From Sulfurisoma sp963709555 (GTDB lineage: Bacteria; Pseudomonadota; Gammaproteobacteria; Burkholderiales; Rhodocyclaceae), in assembly GCA_963709555.1 (NCBI GenBank), contig CAVPWR010000002.1:1-64000 (forward strand): a stretch of 64,000 bases of DNA. The letters run 5' to 3'. This document shows positions 47,722-59,375 of the stretch, in pieces. The translations under genes were made by a program, and so were the position numbers. The notes below the pieces were generated by a model. The model made no database searches, had not been told where the DNA came from, and saw nothing but the letters and a program-made list of their open reading frames with translations. The first letter of the stretch is position 1. Every line of letters begins with the position of its first letter.

Positions 47722-48807
47722 GTGGCACTTCTTGAAATCCGCAACGTCACCCGCCGCTTCGGCACGCTCGAGGCGGTCAGGGACGTCACGCTGGCGATCG
47801 AGGCCGGCGAATTCTTCACCCTGCTCGGCCCTTCGGGCTGCGGCAAGACCACCATCCTGCGCATGATCGCCGGCTTCGACGAGCCCGACGCCGGCGAAAT
47901 CCTGCTCGACGGCCGTCCCCTCACCGGCATCCCGCCCGAAGAGCGCCCGCTGCACACGGTGTTCCAGAGCTACGCGCTGTTCCCGCACATGACCGTGGCC
48001 GGCAACGTCGCCTTCCCGCTCGAGATGGCGGGCAAGTCGCGCGACGAGATCCGCCGCCGCGTCGGTGAAACTCTGGAACTGGTGCACCTGAGCGACAAGG
48101 CCGACAGCTTCCCCCACGAGCTGTCCGGCGGCCAGAAGCAGCGCGTCGCCCTGGCGCGCGGCCTGGTCAACAAGCCTCGCCTGCTGCTGCTCGACGAGCC
48201 GCTCGGTGCGCTCGACGCCAAGCTGCGCGTCGAGATGCAGAGCGAGCTGATCGCGCTGCAGCGCGACGTCGGCATCACCTTCGTCTTCGTCACCCACTCG
48301 CAGCAGGAGGCGCTGGCGCTGTCGCACCGCATCGCCGTGATGAAGGACGGCCGCGTCGAGCAGTATGACGAGCCCGACCGGCTCTACACCCAGCCGGCCA
48401 ACCGCTTCGTCGCCGACTTCATCGGCAGGATCAACCTGCTCGAGGTCGAAGTCGTCGCCGCCAGCAAGGTGCTGCTGACACTGAATGCACCCGGACTCGG
48501 CCAGATCGCCGCCACCGACCTGCGCCCGCTCAAGCCCGGCGAGCACGGCGCCTTCGCCCTGCGGCCGGAGCTGGTACGCGTCTTCGGCCACAAGGAGTCG
48601 GCCGACCTCAAGAACCGCTTCGAGGGCACCGTGCGCGAACTGCTCTACCTCGGCGACGTGACGCATTACAAGATCGAACTGGCCAACGATTTCGTCATCG
48701 AGGCGTTGATGCCAAACGCCGCGCCGGGCCGCGCCAAGTTCCACGAGATCGGTGATCCCGTCGCAGTCTGCTGGCGCCACGACGCCGGCGTATTCCTTAA
48801 GGACTGA
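47722..48807 (+). CDS. potA: Polyamine ABC transporter ATPase
   Basis: 361 residues. Walker A GPSGCGKTT, signature LSGGQKQRVALARGL, Walker B LLLLDEPLGALD, and a C-terminal TOBE domain (EHGAFALRPELVRVF). The text KTTILRMIAGFDEPDAGEILLDGRPLTGIPPEERP-like order fits PotA/spermidine-putrescine ATPases. GTG 47722 is the start. A REP-like mosaic separates it from potB. Confidence 0.88.
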   Translation: MALLEIRNVTRRFGTLEAVRDVTLAIEAGEFFTLLGPSGCGKTTILRMIAGFDEPDAGEILLDGRPLTGIPPEERPLHTVFQSYALFPHMTVAGNVAFPLEMAGKSRDEIRRRVGETLELVHLSDKADSFPHELSGGQKQRVALARGLVNKPRLLLLDEPLGALDAKLRVEMQSELIALQRDVGITFVFVTHSQQEALALSHRIAVMKDGRVEQYDEPDRLYTQPANRFVADFIGRINLLEVEVVAASKVLLTLNAPGLGQIAATDLRPLKPGEHGAFALRPELVRVFGHKESADLKNRFEGTVRELLYLGDVTHYKIELANDFVIEALMPNAAPGRAKFHEIGDPVAVCWRHDAGVFLKD

Positions 48808-48831
48808 AATGAAACACGACGTTGGGTGCAT

Positions 48832-48938
48832 GATCGGACCGGCGGGGTGCTCTGCTCCGCTCATGTCAACCCGGCGCCGGCCTTCGGCCGCCGCCTCCTT
48901 CTTTACTTCGCTGTGCAGAGCACCCCGCCGGTCCGATC
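48832..48938. repeat. Long inverted repeat 1 of a REP-like mosaic
   Basis: Perfect 24-bp arms at 48832-48855 and 48915-48938 (inner end GGTGCTCTGC / GCAGAGCACC) enclose a C/G-rich spacer that contains CCGGCCTTCGGCCG. The region 48808-49158 holds no supported gene. Confidence 0.75.
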
Positions 48939-48984
48939 GGGAAGATCCGTGGGTATTTGGCCGTGCAGAAACGCTGGCGTGTCC

Positions 48985-49088
48985 CGCCGAGGGTGGCGGG
49001 TAGCCGACATGGCGAAGTAAAGAAGGAGGGACGGGCTCAGCCCGGCCCGGATGACATGAGCGATGTCGGCTACCCGCCACCCTCGGCG
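48985..49088. repeat. Long inverted repeat 2 of a REP-like mosaic
   Basis: Perfect 26-bp arms at 48985-49010 and 49063-49088 (inner end GTAGCCGACAT / ATGTCGGCTAC). The spacer starts GCGAAGTAAAGAAGGAGG, the exact reverse complement of part of the spacer of repeat 1 (48893-48912), so the two units are related in inverted orientation. Confidence 0.75.
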
Positions 49089-49158
49089 CGCCCCGATCCT
49101 CGAAGAACAAGGCGTTTCATGCGCCGCGGGCGGCGCGCAGCACGGTGGGGCAACTGAC

Positions 49159-49980
49159 ATGGTCCGCCAGCAGGCGCTCACGCGATGGCTGGTGACGGCG
49201 CCGCCGACACTGTTCCTGCTGGCGTTCTTTCTCGCCCCGGCGCTGATCGTCGTCGCAGCCGCGTTCCGCGAACCGGGCGAATTCGGCGGGCTCGCGCCGC
49301 TGACCACCCTGTCCACCGAGGCCTACCGCTTCCTGCTCGGCGACATCATCTACTTCGAAATCTTCGCCCGCTCCTTCCTCGTGGCGCTGCTCACGACACT
49401 GATCTGCATCGTGCTCGCCTACCCGCTGGCCTGGCTGATCGCGAAGAGCCCCAAGAAGCGCCGCGACCTGCTGGTGCTGCTGGTGATCCTGCCCTTCGCC
49501 AGCAACTTCCTGGTGCGCATCTACGCCTGGATCATGCTGCTCGGCCCCGCCAACCTGCTGTACACGCCCTTCGCGGTCATCGCCGGCATGGTCTATGTGC
49601 ACCTGCCGTTCATGATCCTGCCGCTCTACACCAACCTCGAAAAGCACGACCCGGCGCTGCTCGAGGCCGCGCAGGACCTCGGCGCCAGCGCCTGGACGCG
49701 CTTCTGGCGCGTGACCTTCCCGCTGTCGCTGCCCGGCATCTTCTCCGGCTCGGCGCTGGTGTTCATCCCCGTGCTCGGCATGTTCGCGGTGCCCGAGCTG
49801 CTCGGCGGCACCGGCGACATCCTGATCGGCAACCTGATCAAGGAGCAGTTCCTCGACAACCGCGACTGGCCTCTCGGTTCGGCGCTATCGATCCTGCTGA
49901 CGGCGCTGGTACTACTGCTCGCCGGCCTCACCGCCTGGACGGCGCGCAAGGGCTTGCACGGCACCGAGGCCGTATCATGA
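49159..49980 (+). CDS. potB: Polyamine ABC transporter permease 1
   Basis: 273 residues and six helices, with the permease EAA motif EAAQDLGASAWTRFWRVTFPLSLPGI that contacts PotA. The opening helices (TLFLLAFFLAPALIVVAAAFREP) match PotB. ATG 49159 has no strong ribosome site; an upstream in-frame start inside the REP-like repeat is less likely. Its stop overlaps potC (ATGA). Confidence 0.88.
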   Translation: MVRQQALTRWLVTAPPTLFLLAFFLAPALIVVAAAFREPGEFGGLAPLTTLSTEAYRFLLGDIIYFEIFARSFLVALLTTLICIVLAYPLAWLIAKSPKKRRDLLVLLVILPFASNFLVRIYAWIMLLGPANLLYTPFAVIAGMVYVHLPFMILPLYTNLEKHDPALLEAAQDLGASAWTRFWRVTFPLSLPGIFSGSALVFIPVLGMFAVPELLGGTGDILIGNLIKEQFLDNRDWPLGSALSILLTALVLLLAGLTAWTARKGLHGTEAVS

Positions 49981-50756
49981 AACCCGCGAGCTTCTGGCTC
50001 TGGGCCGCCTCCCTCGCCATCTATGCCTTCCTCTACGTACCGCTGGCCGTGGTCGTGCTGTTCTCGTTCAACGACTCGATGCTCAACGCGCAATGGGTCG
50101 GCTTCACCTTCCGCTGGTATGAAAAACTGCTCGGCGACGGCGAGATGCTGCGCGCCGCCGCCAACTCGCTGCTGATCGCGCTGCTGTCGTCGGCGATTTC
50201 CACCGTGCTCGGCGCCATGGCCGGCCTGGCCATGCACCGCTACCGCTTCCGCTGGCTGCCACTGCTGGTGCTGACCCCGGTGGCCATGCCCGAGATCCTG
50301 CTCGGCGTCTCGCTGCTGCTGTTCTTCCGCCAGGTGCTCGACCTCACCCTCGGCTTCATCTCCATCCTGATCGCCCACATCACTTTCTCCATCGGCTTCG
50401 TCGCGGTGATCGTGCGCGCGCGCCTGGCCGGCATGGACGAGAGCATCTTCGAGGCCGCGCGCGACCTCGGCGCCACGCCCTGGGCCACCTTCCGCCGCAT
50501 CACCCTGCCGCTGATCCTGCCTGCGCTGGTGGCCGGCTTCCTGATGAGCTTCACGCTGTCGATCGACGACTTCGTCATCACCTTCTTCGTCGCCGGCGTC
50601 GGCGTCAGCACGCTGCCGCTGCAGATCTACTCCATGATCAAGGTCGCGGTGACGCCCGAGGTCAATGCGGTGTCGACGCTGCTGATGGCACTGACGCTGA
50701 CGCTGATCTTCCTCGCCAGCCGTTACGCGCCCGACGTGCTGAAGGGGCGGCAGTGA
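49977..50756 (+). CDS. potC: Polyamine ABC transporter permease 2
   Basis: 259 residues and six helices. The EAA motif is EAARDLGATPWATFRRITLPLILPALVAG, followed by FTLSIDDFVITFFVAG, a PotC hallmark. ATG 49977 overlaps the potB stop, indicating translational coupling. It pairs with PotB in the inner membrane. Confidence 0.9.
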   Translation: MKPASFWLWAASLAIYAFLYVPLAVVVLFSFNDSMLNAQWVGFTFRWYEKLLGDGEMLRAAANSLLIALLSSAISTVLGAMAGLAMHRYRFRWLPLLVLTPVAMPEILLGVSLLLFFRQVLDLTLGFISILIAHITFSIGFVAVIVRARLAGMDESIFEAARDLGATPWATFRRITLPLILPALVAGFLMSFTLSIDDFVITFFVAGVGVSTLPLQIYSMIKVAVTPEVNAVSTLLMALTLTLIFLASRYAPDVLKGRQ

Positions 50757-50758
50757 CG

Positions 50759-50781
50759 CCGCTCCGCCAGCGCCGACTTTT
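50759..50781 (-). repeat. 23-bp dispersed repeat
   Basis: Minus-strand exact-type copy (GCTCCGCCAGCGCCGACTTTT on plus, read with the preceding CC), 2 bp after the potC stop. Confidence 0.65.
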
Positions 50782-50844
50782 GGCTTCGGCCGCTACGCTT
50801 AACCGGCTTTGCCGTTTAGCCTCCGCCGAAAGCCGGAGGATGGC

Positions 50845-51933
50845 ATGAAGCATTTGCCATCTCCTCGGCGCCGACTTTTGCTTGCCGGCGTGCTGACGCT
50901 GCCGTTCATGTCCGCAGCGCACGCGGCAGAAGGCGTGCTGCACCTCTACAACTGGAACAACTACATCAGCGACGACACCCTGCGCCGCTTCGAGCAACGC
51001 TGCGGCTGCCGCGTCAGGCAGGACTACTACTCCGACAACGAGGAGATGCTGGCCAAGCTCGAAGCCGGCGCGGTTGGCTACGACCTGCTGGTGCCGACCG
51101 GCAACGCCGTCGAGTCGCTGATCCGCCGCAAGGCGCTGCGCCCTCTCGAACATGCGCGGCTGCCGCACCTGGCCAACACCAAGGCGGAATTCATGAATCC
51201 CTGGTACGACCCGGGCAACCGCTACTCCGTGCCTTATGCCAGCACCGTCACCCTGATCGGCTTCAACGTCGAGAAACTGCGCGGCCTCGGCCTGCCCACC
51301 GACACCTGGGCGCTGATCTTCGAGCCGCGCCACCTCGAGAAGATCAGGGGCAAGGTCACTGTGCTCAATAGCCAGCGCGAACTGATGGCGGCGGCGATGA
51401 AGTACCTCGGCCACTCGGTGCAGGAGCAAGATCCGGCGAAGTGGGACGAGGCCAAGCGCCTGCTCCTGCGCGCCAAGCCCTACTGGGCGACCTTCTCCAA
51501 CAGCACCTACATCAAGGACCTCGCCATCGGCAACATCTGGGTCGCCCACGGCTACAGCAACGACATGTTCCGGGCGCGCGAGGACGCCCGCGCGGCGGGC
51601 CGGCCGTTCAGCATCGGCTTTTCCACGCCGAAGGAGGGCGCCGTGCTGGCGGTCGACAGCTTCGTGCTGCATCGCTCGGGCGCGCGGCCGGACCTCGCCC
51701 ACCGCTTCATCGACTTCATGCTCGAGGGCGACAACGCGGCCGACGTCTCCAACCTGATCGGCGCCGGCAACACCAACGCCGCGGCGATGCCGCATATCAA
51801 GCCCGAGATCGCCGCCGAGCCGGCCATCTTCCCGCCGCCGGCGACGCTGCGGCAGCTCGAGATGCTGCGCGACTTCGATCCCAAGCTGCGCCGAACGCTG
51901 TCGCGCATGTGGACCGAGATCAAGGTGCGTTAG
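50845..51933 (+). CDS. potD: Polyamine-binding periplasmic protein
   Basis: A 362-residue exported binding protein. A twin-arginine-like start (MKHLPSPRRRLLLAGVLTLP) is followed by the PotD/F opening LHLYNWNNYISDDTLRRFE. The ligand-pocket text DLLVPTGNAVESLI and IWVAHGYSNDMF fits spermidine/putrescine binders. GGAGG lies 6 nt before ATG 50845. It completes potABCD. Its stop abuts that of the converging histidine kinase. Confidence 0.9.
   Translation: MKHLPSPRRRLLLAGVLTLPFMSAAHAAEGVLHLYNWNNYISDDTLRRFEQRCGCRVRQDYYSDNEEMLAKLEAGAVGYDLLVPTGNAVESLIRRKALRPLEHARLPHLANTKAEFMNPWYDPGNRYSVPYASTVTLIGFNVEKLRGLGLPTDTWALIFEPRHLEKIRGKVTVLNSQRELMAAAMKYLGHSVQEQDPAKWDEAKRLLLRAKPYWATFSNSTYIKDLAIGNIWVAHGYSNDMFRAREDARAAGRPFSIGFSTPKEGAVLAVDSFVLHRSGARPDLAHRFIDFMLEGDNAADVSNLIGAGNTNAAAMPHIKPEIAAEPAIFPPPATLRQLEMLRDFDPKLRRTLSRMWTEIKVR
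50857..50879 (-). repeat. 23-bp dispersed repeat, partial copy in the potD signal sequence
   Basis: The AAAAGTCGGCG half is exact on the minus strand; the rest is diverged. It lies inside the coding region for residues 5-12 of PotD. Confidence 0.35.
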
Positions 51934-54996
<3,063 letters not shown>

Positions 54997-55087
54997 CGGT
55001 AATGCCGGAAAAGGCCGTCGGAGCCGGCTCCCCATGAACCGGCCCGACCACCAAATATAAATGATCCGCCATGCGGCCCGCCGTCCA

Positions 55088-55129
55088 TTGACCTAGGTCA
55101 AGCCACGGGCGGATGCGGCACCGTATAGT
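55088..55129 (+). promoter_or_regulatory. FNR class II promoter before ubiU
   Basis: TTGACCTAGGTCAA (55088-55101) is a perfect FNR/ANR-type palindrome. TATAGT at 55124-55129 is a good -10. A start about 7 nt after it puts the box centre at -41.5. ubiU starts 29 nt after that -10, with GAGGGCAGG before the ATG. Confidence 0.75.
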
Positions 55130-55157
55130 CGCAGCCTTTGTTTTGAGGGCAGGCGTC

Positions 55158-56177
55158 ATGCGCGCCAACATCGAACTCGTTTGCCCCGCCGGCGGCCTGC
55201 CGGCACTCAAGGCCGCGGTCGACCACGGCGCGGACTGCGTCTACGCCGGCTTCCGCGACGAGACCAACGCCCGCAATTTCGACGGCCTCAACTTCGACGA
55301 CAAGGCGCTGGCCGAAGGCGTGAAATACGCCCACGCCCGCAAGGCGAAGGTGCTGATCGCCCTCAACACCTTTCCGCAGGCTTCCAACTGGAGCCGCTGG
55401 ACCGCCGCCGTCGATCGCGCCGCCGGCCACGGCGTCGATGCCGTGATCCTCGCCGACATGGGGCTGATGGACTACGCCGCGCGCAAGCATCCGAACCTGC
55501 GCCTGCACCTTTCCGTGCAGGGCTCGGCCACCAACTACGAGGCGATCAACTTCTATCGCGAGCGCTTCGGCATCCAGCGCGCCGTGCTGCCGCGCGTGCT
55601 GTCCATCGCCCAGGTCGAACAGGTGATCAGGAACACGCCGGTCGAGATCGAGATCTTCGGCTTCGGCGGCCTGTGCGTGATGGTCGAGGGCCGCTGCGCG
55701 CTGTCGGCCTACGCCACCGGCACCTCGCCCAACTGCCAGGGCGCCTGCTCGCCGGCCAAGAGCGTGCGCTGGGAACAGACCCCGCAAGGCATGGAGACAC
55801 GGCTCAACGGCATCCTCATCGACAAGTTCGCCGATGGCGAGCGCACCGGCTACCCGACGCTGTGCAAGGGCCGCTTCGAAGTCAGTGATGGCGAAATGAG
55901 CGAAACCTACTACGCCATCGAGGAGCCGACCAGCCTCAACACCATCGAGATGCTGCCGGAACTGCTGCGCATCGGCGTCTCCGCCATCAAGATCGAGGGT
56001 CGCCAGCGCAGTCCCGCCTACGTCGCGCAGGTGACGCAGGTGTGGCGCGAGGCCATCGACAGTTGCAAGCGCGACGCCACGCACTTCGCGCCGAAGGCGG
56101 CGTGGATGGCCGAACTGAACAAGGTGTCGGAAGGGCAATCGCACACGCTCGGCGCCTATTACAGGCCATGGAAATGA
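55158..56177 (+). CDS. ubiU: O2-independent ubiquinone hydroxylation protein UbiU (peptidase U32 family)
   Basis: A 339-residue U32-type protein (opening IELVCPAGGLPALKAAVDHGADCVYAG). The four [4Fe-4S] ligands are C173, C180, C197 and C236, in GLCVMVEGRC, CQGAC and TLCKGRF; the spacings match E. coli UbiU. With UbiV it forms the heterodimer that hydroxylates ubiquinone precursors without oxygen. ATG 55158 has GAGGGCAGG upstream. It is first in the operon behind the FNR-type promoter. Confidence 0.94.
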   Translation: MRANIELVCPAGGLPALKAAVDHGADCVYAGFRDETNARNFDGLNFDDKALAEGVKYAHARKAKVLIALNTFPQASNWSRWTAAVDRAAGHGVDAVILADMGLMDYAARKHPNLRLHLSVQGSATNYEAINFYRERFGIQRAVLPRVLSIAQVEQVIRNTPVEIEIFGFGGLCVMVEGRCALSAYATGTSPNCQGACSPAKSVRWEQTPQGMETRLNGILIDKFADGERTGYPTLCKGRFEVSDGEMSETYYAIEEPTSLNTIEMLPELLRIGVSAIKIEGRQRSPAYVAQVTQVWREAIDSCKRDATHFAPKAAWMAELNKVSEGQSHTLGAYYRPWK

Positions 56178-57040
56178 AAATCTCCCTCGGCCCCCTGCTC
56201 TACTACTGGCCGCGCCAGCAGGTCTTCGACTTCTACGCCGACGTGGCGACGATGCCTGTCGACATCGTCTATGTCGGCGAGACGGTCTGCTCACGCCGAC
56301 ACGAGCTGCGCCTGGAGGACTGGCTCGACGTCGCCGCCAGGCTGCGCGACGCCGGCAAGGAAGTCGTGCTGTCGTCGCTGACGCTGATCGAATCCGAGTC
56401 CGACCTCAAGGCGCTGCGCCGCATGGTCGCGACCGAGGGCTACACGACCGAGGCCAACGAAATGGGCGCGGTGCGCCTGTGCGCCGAAGCCAAACGCAAC
56501 TTCGTCGCCGGACCGACGCTCAACGTCTTCGGCCCCGAGACCCTGCGCCTGCTCGGCGAGATGGGCGCCAGGCGCTGGGTGCTGCCGCCCGAGGCCACGC
56601 GCGAGATGCTGCAGGGCCTGCAGGCAGGCCGGCCCGCCGGCATGGAGACGGAGGTGTTCGCCCACGGCCGCCTGCCGCTGGCCTATTCTGCGCGCTGCTT
56701 CACGGCGCGGCGCTTCAACCTGCAGAAGGACAGCTGCGAGTTCAAGTGCATCGACTTCCCCGCGGGCCTCGCGCTCAAGACGCGCGAAGGCGAGGCCTTC
56801 CTCACCCTCAACGGCATCCAGACGCAATCGGCCAAGACCTATAATCTGCTGGGCGAACTGCCGCAACTGCTCGCCGACGGCGTCGACGTGCTGCGCATCA
56901 GCCCCGAGCACGCCGGCACGCGCGAACAGGTCGAGCGGTTCCGCGCGGTGATCGACGGCGGCGTCGCGGCCGCGGTTCCCGCCGAGGACTGCAACGGCTT
57001 CTGGTATGGCAAACCCGGTTTGGAGTTGATCCGCGCATGA
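56174..57040 (+). CDS. ubiV: O2-independent ubiquinone hydroxylation protein UbiV (peptidase U32 family)
   Basis: 288 residues. Cluster ligands: C39 in GETVCSRR, then C-x12-C-x3-C in SARCFTARRFNLQKDSCEFKC, the same pattern as E. coli UbiV (39, 180, 193, 197). Partner of UbiU. ATG 56174 overlaps the ubiU stop (ATGA); ATG 56168 would add two residues. Confidence 0.93.
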   Translation: MKISLGPLLYYWPRQQVFDFYADVATMPVDIVYVGETVCSRRHELRLEDWLDVAARLRDAGKEVVLSSLTLIESESDLKALRRMVATEGYTTEANEMGAVRLCAEAKRNFVAGPTLNVFGPETLRLLGEMGARRWVLPPEATREMLQGLQAGRPAGMETEVFAHGRLPLAYSARCFTARRFNLQKDSCEFKCIDFPAGLALKTREGEAFLTLNGIQTQSAKTYNLLGELPQLLADGVDVLRISPEHAGTREQVERFRAVIDGGVAAAVPAEDCNGFWYGKPGLELIRA

Positions 57041-57047
57041 CGAATTA

Positions 57048-57079
57048 CCCCCCCTCCCAGCCTCTCCTCGCGGGGAGGT
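57048..57079 (-). repeat. C/G-rich intergenic hairpin repeat
   Basis: CCCCCCCTCCCAGCCTCTCC then TCGCGGGGAGG, with CTCC/GGGGAG pairing. In reverse it resembles the element at 24252-24281. It lies between ubiV and ubiT. Confidence 0.45.
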
Positions 57080-57656
57080 GACGTTAGTTCGCCGTTGCAC
57101 GGCTCCGCTTGGGTGGCCGCCGCCCTTGGGGCGGCCGGCGGGCGTCAAGATTCCCGACTTCACCCTGCCCGCAGCGCTCACCCGCCTCGGCCCGCGCCTG
57201 CCGCAACTGCCGCCCACGCTCGTCCTCGTCGCCGCGCTCAATGCCGCGCTGGGCCGGATGCTGCCGCGCGAACCGCTGGAGCCGCTTGTCGGCCGCCGCA
57301 TCACCATCAAGGTGCTCGACGCCGGCATGACCCTGCGTTTCGCCTATGGCGAGCGCGGCTTCAGGCCCTCCTTCGAGTCCACGCCGGCCGACCTCACCAT
57401 GTCCGCCCGTTCGCGCGACTTCCTCGCCCTGCTGCTGCGCGAGGAGGATGCCGACACCCTGTTCTTCAGCCGCCGCCTGCTGATGGAAGGCGCCACCGAA
57501 CTGGGGCTGCTGGTCAAGAACACACTCGACGGCATCGACCTGCCGCGCTTCGATCCCGCGCAGCTGGGTACGCAACTGCGCGCGCGCCTGGCGCCGGCGG
57601 AACTGCTGAACCGCTTCGTGGCGCGGCTCGCGCAGCGTGCTGTCCCCCACCACTGA
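57078..57656 (+). CDS. ubiT: Ubiquinone anaerobic biosynthesis accessory factor UbiT (SCP2 domain)
   Basis: 192 residues from GTG 57078. From about residue 25 it is an SCP2 lipid-binding domain with the UbiT order: LVLVAALNAALGRMLPREPLEPLVGRRITIKV, then FRPSFESTPADLTMSARSRDFLALLLREEDADTLFF. In E. coli UbiT is a 174-residue partner of UbiU and UbiV, so TTG 57126 (176 residues) may be the real start; neither start has a good ribosome site. The 3' end overlaps the VanZ-like gene. Confidence 0.85.
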   Translation: MTLVRRCTAPLGWPPPLGRPAGVKIPDFTLPAALTRLGPRLPQLPPTLVLVAALNAALGRMLPREPLEPLVGRRITIKVLDAGMTLRFAYGERGFRPSFESTPADLTMSARSRDFLALLLREEDADTLFFSRRLLMEGATELGLLVKNTLDGIDLPRFDPAQLGTQLRARLAPAELLNRFVARLAQRAVPHH

Positions 57657-58728
57657 CAGCAACAGCGGGCGGGCGCCGCCGGAATCGCGCCTGCCGCTCT
57701 ACCTGGCCGGCGCCTACACGCTGCTGGCGATCTACGGCAGCCTTTACCCGTTTTCCGGCTGGCGCGACTCCGGCGTGCCGCTGGCCGAGTTCCTGACCGC
57801 GGCCTGGCCGCGCTACTACACCGCCTTCGACCTCGCCGCGAACTTCGCCGCCTACCTTCCGCTCGGATTCCTCTGGGTGCCGGCGCTGCGGCCGCTGCTC
57901 GGCCCGACCCTTGCCGTCGTTGTCGCCACCCTGGTCGGCAGCGGCTTCAGCCTCTCGGTCGAGACGCTGCAGAACTTCTTGCCCAGCCGGGTGCCGTCGA
58001 ATGCCGACCTCGCCTGCAACGCGCTGGGCACCCTGGCCGGTGCTCTGGCCGGCGCCCGCTGGGGCGCGACTCTGCTCGACGGCGGCCGCATCGACATGCT
58101 GCGCCGGCGGCTGTTCATGCACGGCCGCGCCGGCGATTGGGGTCTGCTGCTGATCGCGCTGTGGCTGCTGAGCCAGCTCAATCCCCTGACGCTGCTGTTC
58201 GGCAACGGCGACCTGCGCAGCCTGCTCGAGCTGCCGGCGCCGCTGCCCTATACCGCCAGCCGCTTCGCCGAGATCGAGGCGGCGGCGGTCTGCGCCCACA
58301 CCGTCGCCATCGGCCTGCTGGCCGGGCGCATCGCGCGCGGCGCGCGCCACGCGGTGGCGCTGGGACTGGGGCTGATCGCGGCCGGACTGGTCGTCAAGAC
58401 GCTGGCGCTGACCCTGCTGATGCTCGGCCCGCAGGGTCTGGCCTGGGCCACCCCCGGCAGCCTGGCCGGACTTGCCGTCGGCGTCCTGATTTTCCTCGCC
58501 GTGTCGCCAGCGCCGACTTTTCTGCGCCAGGCGCTGGCGGCGCTGGCGCTGCTCTTCGCCACGGTGCTGGTCAATCTCGCGCCGGACAACCCCTACCTCA
58601 TCAACACCCAGCAGTTCTGGTTCGCCGGCCAGTTCCTCAACTTCAACGGCCTGACGCGGCTGGCCTCGTCACTGTGGCCCTTCCTCGCCCTGCCCTGGCT
58701 TTTCATGCTGAGACCCCGCCATGACTGA
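57637..58728 (+). CDS. VanZ-family membrane protein
   Basis: 363 residues and about ten helices. The VanZ-like opening reads YLAGAYTLLAIYGSLYPFSGW, and later AYLPLGFLWVPALRPLLG and ETLQNFLPSRVPSNADLACNALGTLAGALAG. The family includes the teicoplanin-resistance protein VanZ, but most members have no known role. GTG 57637 lies inside ubiT, so the two are coupled. A dispersed repeat encodes AVSPAPTFLRQ near residue 288. Confidence 0.82.
   Translation: MLSPTTDSNSGRAPPESRLPLYLAGAYTLLAIYGSLYPFSGWRDSGVPLAEFLTAAWPRYYTAFDLAANFAAYLPLGFLWVPALRPLLGPTLAVVVATLVGSGFSLSVETLQNFLPSRVPSNADLACNALGTLAGALAGARWGATLLDGGRIDMLRRRLFMHGRAGDWGLLLIALWLLSQLNPLTLLFGNGDLRSLLELPAPLPYTASRFAEIEAAAVCAHTVAIGLLAGRIARGARHAVALGLGLIAAGLVVKTLALTLLMLGPQGLAWATPGSLAGLAVGVLIFLAVSPAPTFLRQALAALALLFATVLVNLAPDNPYLINTQQFWFAGQFLNFNGLTRLASSLWPFLALPWLFMLRPRHD
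58499..58521 (-). repeat. 23-bp dispersed repeat inside the VanZ-like gene
   Basis: Exact consensus on the minus strand (GTGTCGCCAGCGCCGACTTT, then T, on plus with preceding CC), translated in frame between two helices. Confidence 0.65.
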
Positions 58729-59065
58729 GAATACCGACCGCATCCACGACCTGCCCTCGTTGCGCGACGCCCTGCGCGAATTCGCCGAGGCACGCGACTG
58801 GCGCCCCTACCACACACCGAAAAACCTGGCGATGGCGATGATCGTCGAAGCCGCCGAACTGGTCGAACATTTCCAGTGGGCGACGCCAGCGGAGAGCATG
58901 GCGCTGCCGCCCGACAAATTGCTCGAAGTGCGCGAGGAAGTGGCCGACACTCTGATCTACCTGGTCGAACTGGCCGACGCGCTGGGCATCGACCTCATCG
59001 CCGCGGCGCGGGATAAGATTGCGAAGAACGCCGTCAAATATCCCGCTCCACGGAGAGAGTCATGA
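58721..59065 (+). CDS. MazG-like nucleotide pyrophosphohydrolase
   Basis: A 114-residue all-alpha NTP pyrophosphatase with the metal-binding E-x2-E-x-E-x2-D-type pattern: VEAAELVEHFQW and LEVREEVADTLIYLVELADALG. Short members of this family (RS21-C6/dCTPase-like) hydrolyse modified or surplus nucleotides. It overlaps the VanZ-like gene by 8 nt and the ferredoxin gene by 4 nt. Confidence 0.85.
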   Translation: MTENTDRIHDLPSLRDALREFAEARDWRPYHTPKNLAMAMIVEAAELVEHFQWATPAESMALPPDKLLEVREEVADTLIYLVELADALGIDLIAAARDKIAKNAVKYPAPRRES

Positions 59066-59373
59066 GCCACTTCAAATACCACGTCTTCTTCTGCACCAAC
59101 CAGCGCGAAGGCGGCGAGCCGTGCTGCAACAACCACGGCGCCGGCGACATGCGCGACCACATGAAGGCGCGCGTCAAGGCGCTCGGCGACAAGGTGCCGG
59201 GCAAGGTGCGCGTCAATACCGCCGGCTGCCTCGACCGCTGCGAGAAGGGGCCGGTGATCGTGGTCTATCCCGAGGCGACCTGGTACACCTATGTTGACGC
59301 CGAGGATATCGACGAGATCATCGATTCGCATCTCGTCGGAGGCAAGGTCGTCGAACGCCTGAAAGTGGACTGA
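59062..59373 (+). CDS. Thioredoxin-like [2Fe-2S] ferredoxin
   Basis: 103 residues. Cys pattern HVFFCTNQREGGEPCC then NTAGCLDRCEKGPVIVVYPEATWY, as in the Shethna-type (thioredoxin-fold) 2Fe-2S ferredoxins. It is cytosolic. The overlap with MazG-like (ATGA) places it in the ubi operon. It could supply electrons to UbiU/UbiV, which is inference. Confidence 0.88.
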   Translation: MSHFKYHVFFCTNQREGGEPCCNNHGAGDMRDHMKARVKALGDKVPGKVRVNTAGCLDRCEKGPVIVVYPEATWYTYVDAEDIDEIIDSHLVGGKVVERLKVD

Positions 59374-59375
59374 GC

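Noticed and set aside
46150..49110. A 986-codon open frame on the minus strand across the symporter and potA
   Set aside because: It lies antisense to two well-supported genes and is Arg/Asp/His-rich with no domain, an artefact of GC-rich third positions. The same applies to long antisense frames over phaC, argS, the kinase and the UbiB gene.
48752..49157. Short frames in the REP-like region before potB
   Set aside because: They translate the inverted repeats and carry no ribosome site or family features.
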